From Janthinobacterium aquaticum (lineage in GTDB: Bacteria > Pseudomonadota > Gammaproteobacteria > Burkholderiales > Burkholderiaceae_D), in the NCBI RefSeq assembly GCF_009208565.1, contig NZ_WFLK01000010.1, positions 124,001-188,000 on the forward strand: a DNA stretch of 64,000 nt, read 5' to 3'. Below the pieces are notes generated by a model. That model did not search any database. It was not told the origin of the DNA and was given only the letters and a program-made list of their open reading frames with translations. The position numbers were made by a program, and so were the translations under genes. Every line of letters begins with the position of its first letter. Within the stretch, counting starts at the first letter, position 1. Positions 16,831 to 25,730 of the stretch are shown one piece after another.

Positions 16831-18623
16831 AGCAGCTCCTTTCCGGTTTGGTGCGACAACACAATCAGGCGGGTAAAGCTGCACAGATGCACATGCAGGG
16901 CGAGAAAATGCTCGATGACTTGCGCAAAGACATGCAGGCCGGCGCCTACATAAGCGGTTTCATCAACTGTCAGCAACACGTCGATGCCAAACACCAGCGC
17001 GCCGCCCGTTTCGTCCGGCAACCAGGTACTGGCCGGACGCTGGCGCAAGCCCACCATGCCGGCAATCTGGCGCGCTGCGCTGCCAGAACCCGGCAGGTTG
17101 TGCAATTCCAGTATCTGCTTAAACAAAGGCAAGCCCTGTTCATTGAGCGATTGATGGTTGAGCGACAGCTGCGCGATCAGGCGCCAGTTGGCGGGCGCAC
17201 CACCGGCAAAGCGCATGGGTTTGCACGGCTTGCGCAGCAGCCGTACCGGCAAGGCGCTGGCCGCCCCTTCATGGTGCAGGTCGCCACCGGTGGCGCCTCG
17301 GGCCAGGCTGCACGGCAGGTCGCGGTTGCTGCAGGTCAAGTTGATCGAAACGGTTTGCGTGCTGTCCTGCAATGACTGCATGTTGCTGTCGACAAAGGCC
17401 ATGCGCATTTCATAGCCAGGATGGCTGAGCGCCATGGCCTCGTCGCGGCGCACCACCCAGTAGCGGCCAAGGCGCCCGCCAGCCTCGCCATGGCGCATCG
17501 AATAGAGCGGGTAGTAGTTTTGCAGCGCACCGCCCTGCCCGCTTTCATTGAGCACGCACACGCTGTCAACGCTGTAAATATCATAACAGTGCGCCTGGCG
17601 CACCGACGGTAGCAGCGGATAATCGGCGCTGGTGTGGGTCAGCCGGATAGGGCTGGCCGCCTGGCTGAACAGATTGACCACCGGCGTACATCCAGTTCGC
17701 AGATGCTGGCGCGACAAGTGCCGCAAGCCCTGCGCCACTGCCCTGCCGGCATCGGCCAATAGCAGATGCACGGTGCAGCGCTGTGCGCCTGGCGGCAACA
17801 CGGCCTGCAAAGCGGCAATATCGAGATCGACAAAATTGAACTTATCGGGAAAAGCAAAGTATTCAAGCAATAATCGACAGGCTGCATGCGAGCTGGCTTT
17901 GAACGGCAGCAACGCCTCATCGTCGGCAAAACCAACCGGCCGCAGCGGCAACGCACCAAGCAGGCGCCACTGGCGCGTGCCATCGGCCAGCGCGATTTCC
18001 ACGCAACTGCCACGTGCATGCAACAGCAACGCATCGCGCAAGATCGCGCAAAACGCCGCCTCGCCGTCGAGAAACAGGCGCAGCGCAGGCTGCTTTACCG
18101 CCTCAAGCGACGCCGCATTGCCCGCTTCCAGCGTCATGCTGATGGCGCCAGCATGGTCTGGCAGCTGCAGCGATGCTGGTGCATCAAGCACAGCTTGGTA
18201 ACCCGCCTGCGCAAGCCGCAGCGGCGACACTGTCACGCCATACGCAGTTGTAAATTTGCACACCACGCCCTGCTGCTCGGGCGCATGCATGACCGTGCCA
18301 CGGGGAATAATCGATGGATCCGGCCCGCCGGCATGGCCATCGGTATCGATACGGGCAATCGCGCAGGACGGAAACGGACGCAGATAGTGTGGGAAATTCA
18401 CCTCCAGCAGCGTGTCGCTGAACTGGCCGAAGGCATCATCGAGGCGCTTCGCCGTGCGCGCATTGAACATGGCCGTCGCTTGCAGCAAACGCGCCAGTTG
18501 CGGATCGGCGCCGTCGGACGCGCCCAGCGCAGCAGCGATGGCCGGATAACGACGGGCAAACTCCTGGTTATGCTCGCCCAGCGTAGCCAGTTCGTGTTCG
18601 TAATATCGCAATAAATCGTCCAT
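16791..18623 (-). CDS. tssF: T6SS baseplate protein TssF
   Basis: The 610-residue product begins MDDLLRYYEHELATLGEHNQEF... and shows the classic TssF/VasA/ImpG N terminus (FARRYPAIAAALG, DPQLARLLQATAMFNAR, LLEVNFPHYLRP). It is a structural baseplate wedge subunit. A longer reading from 18677 adds 18 residues without family support, whereas CGGAGCCGGC precedes the chosen ATG. It heads the minus-strand T6SS block. tssB, tssC, tssE, tssK and clpV are not in the window, so the rest of the machine must be encoded elsewhere. Confidence 0.93.
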   Translation of the reverse strand: MDDLLRYYEHELATLGEHNQEFARRYPAIAAALGASDGADPQLARLLQATAMFNARTAKRLDDAFGQFSDTLLEVNFPHYLRPFPSCAIARIDTDGHAGGPDPSIIPRGTVMHAPEQQGVVCKFTTAYGVTVSPLRLAQAGYQAVLDAPASLQLPDHAGAISMTLEAGNAASLEAVKQPALRLFLDGEAAFCAILRDALLLHARGSCVEIALADGTRQWRLLGALPLRPVGFADDEALLPFKASSHAACRLLLEYFAFPDKFNFVDLDIAALQAVLPPGAQRCTVHLLLADAGRAVAQGLRHLSRQHLRTGCTPVVNLFSQAASPIRLTHTSADYPLLPSVRQAHCYDIYSVDSVCVLNESGQGGALQNYYPLYSMRHGEAGGRLGRYWVVRRDEAMALSHPGYEMRMAFVDSNMQSLQDSTQTVSINLTCSNRDLPCSLARGATGGDLHHEGAASALPVRLLRKPCKPMRFAGGAPANWRLIAQLSLNHQSLNEQGLPLFKQILELHNLPGSGSAARQIAGMVGLRQRPASTWLPDETGGALVFGIDVLLTVDETAYVGAGLHVFAQVIEHFLALHVHLCSFTRLIVLSHQTGKELLCCQPRNGQQTLA

Positions 18624-18752
18624 GCCGGCTCCGGTGCAGCGTACGAGTTTTATTATTGCGTGAGGGAAGACCAACAAAGTTGCGTTTAAACAAGTTAGTG
18701 CATTACGGCATGCCAGCTTGCCGTTTTCTACTTCATTTTTTGCTAATAAGAA

Positions 18753-18781
18753 TTGACTTATTTCAAACTATCGTTTTAAAT
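18753..18781 (+). promoter_or_regulatory. Candidate promoter of the kinase gene
   Basis: TTGACT (18753-18758), a 17-base spacer and TTAAAT (18776-18781) lie in the AT-rich gap between divergent tssF and the kinase gene. The -35 is strong and the -10 moderate. Confidence 0.45.
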
Positions 18782-18854
18782 CAGCATGTTACTTTCTATC
18801 AATCTTGCTGTTCATCAAGCCTAACGTTCTTGATGCCTGGCAGGATGCCCAGCC

Positions 18855-21089
18855 ATGGAACTGCTCGACGCCCCGCGCCAGCCATTTTTGCAAGACGAGA
18901 CCATCAGCGAGCACTATGAGGTTCGCCGCCTGCTGGGCGAAGGGGGCTTTGGCCATGTGTTCGAAGCTTGGGATGCCAAGCTGTGCCGCAGCGTGGCGCT
19001 CAAGCGCCTGAAACCGCAGGCCGACCTGCAGCATCCTGAAAAACTGATCAAGGAAGCGCGCCTGGCCGCCTCGCTGCGCCATAGCGCCTTTGTGCGCATC
19101 TTTTCCATTGACGGCAACGGCCATGGCCAGTCCATCGTGATGGAACTGGTGGAAGGCCAGACGCTGGGGCAGTTCATGCAGGGTGCACCGGTAGCGCTCG
19201 ACACCGCGCTCGATATCGCCAGCCAGATTGCCGACGCCATGGATGAAGCGCACGCCATGGACCTGGTGCATGGCGACTTGAAACCGTCGAACCTGATGAT
19301 CGAAGCCGACGGCAAGGTACGCATCCTCGACTTCGGCCTGGCCCGCCAGCTCGACCCGCAGGCAACCCAGACCACCGCGCTGGGCGACCTGCAGGGCACC
19401 ATTGCCTACATGGCGCCCGAACGCCTGATGGGCCGCCCGCCCGACATGCGCGGCGACATCTATGCGCTGGGCACCATGCTGTATGAAATGCTGGCCGGCC
19501 AGCGTCCTTTCTCTCACTTGAACGGCCTGGCCCTGGCCGCCGCGCATATGCAGCCGAACGCCGCCTGGCCGGCGCTGCCGGACACCGTGCCGCCTGCCAT
19601 CGCTGCACTGGTGCGGTCGATGACGGCGCATGAGCCGGTGGATAGGCCAAGCACTATGGGAGTCATACGCGAAGCGATCGCAGCACACCGCAATGGACTG
19701 ATATTGGCACCTGCCGTGACCCCGGCACCTGAAACCACATTACCGCCCGTGCCACCCACAGCTGTTTCAATTCGCGTTCCAGTACCGAGCAAGCGCAGTT
19801 TGCAAATTGGCGCAGGGATTATGGCGTTGATGTTGTTACTCACTTGGCAATGGTCCAATATAACACCTGCAGTAACAGCTTTGGTCACTGGGGAAAAAGC
19901 GCCAGCACCATACTCCGAGGTAGAGAGTATGGCGGCGGGGATGAAAGCATTAAGCACATTTGATCAGGCAGTTTTTCAAAACCAAGCATCAGAATATTTT
20001 AGCACTATTCTCAAGCGCAACCCTGAACACGCTGGTGCAAATGCTGGCATCTCGCTGGTATATACACTACGTTACCTTGGCAGTGGCAGAGATCAGACTT
20101 GGTTACAACGCGCCGATATTGCGGCTAAGCAGGCACTAATAACAGATGATCAGTTAGCAATGACCCATGTTGCATTAGCTTGGGTAATGGAACATCAAGG
20201 CCAACTCACTCAGGCAATGCAGGAGGTTACAATTTCCTTGAATTTAGAACCAAACAATTTTTTTGCCTTGTATGCAAAAGCAAGGTTATTTAATCGCACA
20301 CAAAAAATAGATTTGGCAAAAGATGTACTCAATAAATCCATAAAAATATATCCCAATAATCGATTTTTTTTATCAATGCTTGCACGTATAAACTACAATC
20401 AAGGAAATTACATCGAGGCCGAAAGATTATTTAGAACAGTAATGCTGCTAAATCCAGAGATTCCCGATGTTTATGCACACCTTAGCGCAACACTTGATCG
20501 CCTCAATCGCAGCGATGAGGCTCTGCAAGTCCTGCAAAAAGGCTTGCTGATAAATCCAGACTGGGAGCTTTACACCAACCTGGGAAATTCCCTTTTTAAT
20601 CGCGGCGATTATATAGGAGCAACTCAAGCCTTCAAAAATGCAGTATCAGATAAAAAAGGAAGCCCAAATAACTATTTGCTTTGGGCAAATCTTGCTGATG
20701 CTCAGCGCTGGGTTCCTAGCGAAATAGAAAATTCACATAATTCTTACTTGCGCGCCATTAATCTTATAAAATCATCATTTCCAAACATTCCTGATGACGC
20801 CCAGATCCATTCCCGCTTCGCCCTTTATTCAGCTTATGTAGGTTTGCATGAAGATGCGCTAAAGCATGTAAAAAATTCTCTAAATCTGGCGCCTAATTTT
20901 CCAGACATTAATTTCCGCGCAACACTAACTTATGAATTATTAGGAAAGCGCAACGAAGCAATCGCCGCTCTGGAAAATGCTCTCAAATATGGCTACCCTA
21001 TAAATTTCATCGAAACGGCACCGGATCTATTGAATTTGAGACGAGATGCTCGCTACCAAAAATTAATTTTAAAAATGGAAAGAAAATAA
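18855..21089 (+). CDS. Membrane Ser/Thr protein kinase with C-terminal TPR domain
   Basis: The 744-residue protein has a Hanks-type kinase domain (about residues 20-285) with glycine loop LLGEGGFGHVF, VALKRL lysine, catalytic Asp141 in HGDLKPSN, and Asp159 in the DFG motif. The catalytic loop has Gly where most such kinases have Arg (a non-RD kinase). A transmembrane helix (about 317-335) is followed by an outer part with TPR repeats (about 375-740). It is divergent from tssF, and Ser/Thr kinases such as PpkA control T6SS firing in Pseudomonas, so a link to secretion is plausible. From about base 19700 the gene turns markedly AT-rich, unlike its kinase half. Confidence 0.9.
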   Translation: MELLDAPRQPFLQDETISEHYEVRRLLGEGGFGHVFEAWDAKLCRSVALKRLKPQADLQHPEKLIKEARLAASLRHSAFVRIFSIDGNGHGQSIVMELVEGQTLGQFMQGAPVALDTALDIASQIADAMDEAHAMDLVHGDLKPSNLMIEADGKVRILDFGLARQLDPQATQTTALGDLQGTIAYMAPERLMGRPPDMRGDIYALGTMLYEMLAGQRPFSHLNGLALAAAHMQPNAAWPALPDTVPPAIAALVRSMTAHEPVDRPSTMGVIREAIAAHRNGLILAPAVTPAPETTLPPVPPTAVSIRVPVPSKRSLQIGAGIMALMLLLTWQWSNITPAVTALVTGEKAPAPYSEVESMAAGMKALSTFDQAVFQNQASEYFSTILKRNPEHAGANAGISLVYTLRYLGSGRDQTWLQRADIAAKQALITDDQLAMTHVALAWVMEHQGQLTQAMQEVTISLNLEPNNFFALYAKARLFNRTQKIDLAKDVLNKSIKIYPNNRFFLSMLARINYNQGNYIEAERLFRTVMLLNPEIPDVYAHLSATLDRLNRSDEALQVLQKGLLINPDWELYTNLGNSLFNRGDYIGATQAFKNAVSDKKGSPNNYLLWANLADAQRWVPSEIENSHNSYLRAINLIKSSFPNIPDDAQIHSRFALYSAYVGLHEDALKHVKNSLNLAPNFPDINFRATLTYELLGKRNEAIAALENALKYGYPINFIETAPDLLNLRRDARYQKLILKMERK

Positions 21090-21094
21090 AATAC

Positions 21095-21652
21095 ATGAAC
21101 TACGAAAAACCTTGGATGAAATTATCTGTTCACTTTGATGCAGATCAAATTACCAATCAACTGGATTACTCGTTTACATCTTGTGATGGCAGCGCTGATC
21201 CGCGCCATGGCCCCTATATGGGCGGAGTACGATTTAAGCAAGGTCAGCATGTTTATCTTGATGTTAATTGCTGCGGCTCAAAAGAAAGTGACTTTTCCGG
21301 TTTTCAGATCATCGATTGTTGTATCGTCAGCGTGCCGCAGTTGACACAAATTGGCCCAGATCTACCCACGCGCTACTCCATGCCATCACCATTTCTGCAA
21401 TCAGTAGGTGCAACATACCAGCTGCCACTGGATTTTGAATCGCACTTATTGCCAGACGATCCTGAACTGCCTGGATTGCGTCGTATCCGCCAAGAGTGGA
21501 AACATAATCTCGATGTTGGACAAAGCAAAGGCCGATGGGAACTTGCATTTTTTATGACAGTCCGCATCACTCGGGGAGAACAGGATCTGCCAGAATTGCG
21601 GGTATTCAGCTTTGACCCTGAAGCATCAGTAGGCGGAAAAGTTGAGATGTAA
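21095..21652 (+). CDS. Hypothetical protein paired with the TPR kinase
   Basis: The 185-residue protein starts five bases after the kinase stop, so the two genes are probably cotranscribed. It has no signal peptide or membrane helix and belongs to no family I recognise. Notable are six cysteines, including two CC-type pairs (NCCGSKES, DCCIVS), and a Trp-rich N terminus. Base composition is AT-rich like the 3' half of the kinase gene. It could be a kinase substrate, a regulator or an unrecognised T6SS-linked factor; nothing in the sequence decides. Confidence 0.75.
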   Translation: MNYEKPWMKLSVHFDADQITNQLDYSFTSCDGSADPRHGPYMGGVRFKQGQHVYLDVNCCGSKESDFSGFQIIDCCIVSVPQLTQIGPDLPTRYSMPSPFLQSVGATYQLPLDFESHLLPDDPELPGLRRIRQEWKHNLDVGQSKGRWELAFFMTVRITRGEQDLPELRVFSFDPEASVGGKVEM

Positions 21653-21719
21653 TATACACATGAAATATCTAAAGGCATAAAACACTTAATTACGTGCTTA
21701 TACAAGCTGGCAACCAAGA

Positions 21720-23552
21720 TTAAATGGCGGTAGCCAGCATCCCAGCCTCAGGCGGCAGTATCTGCCCTCCCGCCAGCAACTGCGCCTGCCCCACCAGCCG
21801 GCTGACATACCAGCCGGCAAAATCCACCACCTCGAGCGGGCGCGCAAAGAAGTACCCTTGTGCCTCGTCGCAGCCGGCCTGGCGCAAAAACGCCAGCACG
21901 GCGTCGTTTTCCACGCCTTCGGCCACCACCCGGTGGCCCATGTCCTGTGACAGCGCGATCATGGCCCTGACCAGGCATTGCTGGCGCTCGTCATGCTCCA
22001 GTTCACGCACGAAGGACTGGTCGATCTTGACCACGTCGGCCGGCATGCGCTGCAGGTAGGCCAGGCTGCTGTAGCCGGTGCCGAAGTCGTCGATCGCCAG
22101 GTGCACGCCGGCGGCGGCAATCGTTTCAAGCATGGCGTTGGCCTTGGCTGGCTGCTCCATGATCGCGCTTTCGGTAATTTCCAGCTCCAGACAGTCGTGC
22201 GGCAGGCCGCGCGCGTCCAGCGCGGCGACGATGCGCTCGGCCAGGTCCGCCTCGAGCAGGTTGGTGGCCGACACATTGAGCGACAGCTGCAGCGTCAGTC
22301 CCTGCTGGCGCCAGGTCTGCTGCTGGTCGAGCGCGGTGTCGATAACCCAGGCGGTGGTGGCCTGCGCCAGGCGCGAGCGCTCGATAAACGGGATGAATTC
22401 GGCCGGACCAATGGCGCCCAGCGTCGGGTGGTTCCAGCGCAGCAGCGCTTCGGCGCCCGTACACAGGCCGCTGGCAATATCGATGCGCGGCTGGTACACC
22501 AGGCGCAACTGGTCGCCGCTGGCCAGCGCAGCGCTGAAGTCGCCCAGCAAGGTAAAGCGGCGCCGGTACAGACGGTCTTCATGCGCCGAATAGACAGCCA
22601 CGTGGGCGGCGCGCTCGATGGCGTCCTGTACCGCGCTTTGCGCGCGGCGCAGCACGCTCAGGCAGTCGGCCGAACCAACCTCGAACGGCGCCACGCCCAC
22701 CGCTGGCGTGGCCACGAAGCTGGTCGTGATGGTGTTGATCGCCCTGGCGATCTTTGCCTCGATCAGCGGCACGCAGACGTCGAGCGTCATCGACGGCGCG
22801 GCCAGCAGGGCGAACTGGGTGGTGGCCACCTGATAGACTTTGCGACCCTGGCCCAGTTCCGCCTGGATCCACGCGGCCGTGTCATTGACCAGTTCATCGA
22901 GATATACCGGCTCCATGGCGCGCGCCGCGTGCGCCAGCTGCTGCGGCGTGGCCAGGTTGATCAGGATCGCCAGGCCCCATTCGCCGTCGGGCCGCTCCTG
23001 CTGCATGTCCTGGAAGTCTTCGATAAACTGGGTACGGTTGGGCAGGCCGCTGACCGGATCGACGCGTCCGATTGCATGCATCATCTCGATCTGCGCCATC
23101 ACCATGCCGGCCAGGTCGGTCAGGCAGGCCAGTTCCTCTGCCGTGGTTTCGCGCGGTTCGGTGCCCAGCACGCACAGGGCGCCCAGGCAGTGGCCGTCCA
23201 GGCTGACCAATGGCGCGCCGGCATAGTAGCGGATGCCGCTGGCAGCGAGCGGACTGTCGCGATAGTCTGAGTCCTGCTGCAAGTCGGCTATCACCAGCAC
23301 CTCGCGCGTATCGGCCACTTCGCCACAGGGCGCCTGCATGCGCGGGATCGAATCGTGCTCGATGCCCACGCGCGACTTGAACCACTGGCGATCCGCGTCA
23401 GTGAGCGAGACGGCGGCAATCGGCAGCTGGAAAAAATGCGCGGCCATGCGCGTGATGCGGTCGAACGCGGCACTGGGCGGGGTGTCGAGCAGCTTGAGCT
23501 TGCGCAGCGCCTGCAGGCGGCGCGATTCGGTGAGTTGGCAGGAGATAGTCAT
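21720..23552 (-). CDS. GAF-GGDEF(degenerate)-EAL cyclic-di-GMP phosphodiesterase
   Basis: The product (610 residues from the Met at 23552, [16 protein letters not shown]...) has a GAF domain (about 15-165, with the [16 protein letters not shown] and [19 protein letters not shown] hallmarks). A GGDEF-like domain follows (about 175-330) whose signature has decayed to ATTQFALL, then an EAL domain (about 345-590) with intact EALLRW, NVS, ESAIM and DDFGTGYSS. It should be a cytosolic c-di-GMP phosphodiesterase gated by a GAF ligand, and the dead GGDEF may bind GTP. A longer reading from 23618 is possible but lacks a clear ribosome site. It is a single gene. Confidence 0.9.
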   Translation of the reverse strand: MTISCQLTESRRLQALRKLKLLDTPPSAAFDRITRMAAHFFQLPIAAVSLTDADRQWFKSRVGIEHDSIPRMQAPCGEVADTREVLVIADLQQDSDYRDSPLAASGIRYYAGAPLVSLDGHCLGALCVLGTEPRETTAEELACLTDLAGMVMAQIEMMHAIGRVDPVSGLPNRTQFIEDFQDMQQERPDGEWGLAILINLATPQQLAHAARAMEPVYLDELVNDTAAWIQAELGQGRKVYQVATTQFALLAAPSMTLDVCVPLIEAKIARAINTITTSFVATPAVGVAPFEVGSADCLSVLRRAQSAVQDAIERAAHVAVYSAHEDRLYRRRFTLLGDFSAALASGDQLRLVYQPRIDIASGLCTGAEALLRWNHPTLGAIGPAEFIPFIERSRLAQATTAWVIDTALDQQQTWRQQGLTLQLSLNVSATNLLEADLAERIVAALDARGLPHDCLELEITESAIMEQPAKANAMLETIAAAGVHLAIDDFGTGYSSLAYLQRMPADVVKIDQSFVRELEHDERQQCLVRAMIALSQDMGHRVVAEGVENDAVLAFLRQAGCDEAQGYFFARPLEVVDFAGWYVSRLVGQAQLLAGGQILPPEAGMLATAI

Positions 23553-23768
23553 GATAGGCGTGCGTTTCCGGCGAAACCAGCGCGATGTTGCCGCTGGCAT
23601 GTACAACATTTCAACCAAAACAAGTTACTGTGTTGGCGTTGACAACGCGGGGATGCGCTGAGGTTCATCTTACCCCAAAATTATCCCAAGGTAATTTTCC
23701 TTATTTAAAAGCAATCAAAAACTGTTGTTATCCGTCTATTTCTCAGCACTGGCGAACGCTGTAACTGC

Positions 23769-25034
23769 TTGGCCGCCACGCGGCAAAGCTGCGACAATCA
23801 GCACACACAATGTCAACCAGCGCCAGATAGCGGAGGCCCTATCGCCACTTCTCAAGTCCCTACCCTGAGGCATCCCGTGGCCATCGCCCTGGCTTTGTCA
23901 CTGGGCGCGGCCATCGCGCTGGGCCTGTCGCGCTTTTCCTACGGCCTGCTGCTGCCGACCATGCGCGCCGACCTGGGCTGGTCCTACCTGCTGGCCGGCG
24001 CCATGAATACCTGGAATGCCTTCGGCTATTTTCTCGGCGCGCTGGCCACGCCGCTGCTGATGCGCCGCTTTGGCGTGTGGCGCATGCTGGTTTTGGCCGC
24101 CGTGCTGTCGGGCCTGCTTATGCTGGCCGCCAGCGTGCTGACCGCCACCACTGCCCTGTACGCCCAGCGCGTGTGTGCCGGCATGGCCAGTGCGCTGCTG
24201 TTTATCGCCGGCGGCGTGCTGGCGGCGCGTCTGGGCTCGCAGCAAGGCACGCGCGCCGGCCTCTTTATCGGCCTGTATTACGGCGGCACCGGCTTTGGCA
24301 TCGCGCTGTCGGCGCTGCTGGTGCCAGCCACGCTGGCCTGGGCGCAGGCGTATGGCGCGGCGCATGCCTGGCAGTGGGCCTGGGCCGTACTGGGCGCAGC
24401 CTGCCTGCTGGCGGCCCTGGTCATGGCCCGGCCGGCGCGCGCCATCGGCGAGGCCGCGCCCCATGCCGGGGCGCCGCAGCGCTTTGCGCTCAAGGATTTT
24501 GCATTTGGCCTGGCCGGCTACTTCATGTTCGGCGTCGGCTATATCGGCTACATGACTTTCGTGATCGCCCTGCTGCGCCAGCAGGGCATGAGCGGCGCCA
24601 TGGTGACCGTGTTCTATACGCTGCTGGGACTGGCGGTGGTGGCCTCTTCGCGCATCTGGGCGCGCCTGCTCGACAAGTACAAGGGCGGCCAGGCGCTGGC
24701 GATATTGAATGCGCTGCTGGGCGCAGCGACCATTGTGCCGGCTTTGAGCGCGTCGGCGCCGCTGGCGTTTATCTCCGGCCTGGTGTTTGGCGCCGTGTTC
24801 CTGTCGGCAGTGGCCTCGACCACCGCCATGGTGCGGCACAACCTGCCGCCCAGCGCCTGGACCGCCGGCATCACGGCCTTTACCACCGTCTTTGCGCTGG
24901 GCCAGATTGTCGGGCCGACCATCGTCGGCTGGATTTCGGACGGCCCGGCCGGGCTTGAGCGCGGCCTGATTGCATCGGCCATCGCGCTGTTTATCGGCGC
25001 GGCGCTGGCGGCGCGGCAAAAAGCGCTGGGCTGA
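23769..25034 (+). CDS. MFS transporter, YbfB/YjiJ family
   Basis: The protein has about twelve hydrophobic helices beginning at VAIALALSLGAAIALGLSRFSY; the GLSRFSYGLLLPTMRADLGWS segment is typical of the YbfB/YjiJ group of inner-membrane exporters. Its substrate is unknown. The start is uncertain: the in-frame open stretch begins with TTG at 23769 (421 residues), with no ATG before the first helix. A good ribosome site (CGGAGG, 23831-23836) stands just before an in-frame ATC at 23841, where an ATG would fit the family length. The real protein may therefore begin at 23841. Confidence 0.85.
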   Translation: MAATRQSCDNQHTQCQPAPDSGGPIATSQVPTLRHPVAIALALSLGAAIALGLSRFSYGLLLPTMRADLGWSYLLAGAMNTWNAFGYFLGALATPLLMRRFGVWRMLVLAAVLSGLLMLAASVLTATTALYAQRVCAGMASALLFIAGGVLAARLGSQQGTRAGLFIGLYYGGTGFGIALSALLVPATLAWAQAYGAAHAWQWAWAVLGAACLLAALVMARPARAIGEAAPHAGAPQRFALKDFAFGLAGYFMFGVGYIGYMTFVIALLRQQGMSGAMVTVFYTLLGLAVVASSRIWARLLDKYKGGQALAILNALLGAATIVPALSASAPLAFISGLVFGAVFLSAVASTTAMVRHNLPPSAWTAGITAFTTVFALGQIVGPTIVGWISDGPAGLERGLIASAIALFIGAALAARQKALG

Positions 25035-25047
25035 CCAGCGTCGGCGC

Positions 25048-25580
<533 letters not shown>

Positions 25581-25730
25581 TCATGCTAACGCCCAGTTTG
25601 CCGCAGCAATTGGCAGACCTGAACAGTCGGTAATGGTAAAGTGTGGGCCAACTGCGAGTCGTGTGCCCGCTCATCCGGAAAGCACCAGCGATCGCGCGCA
25701 AGAACAACCGGACAATACAAAGACTTACCC

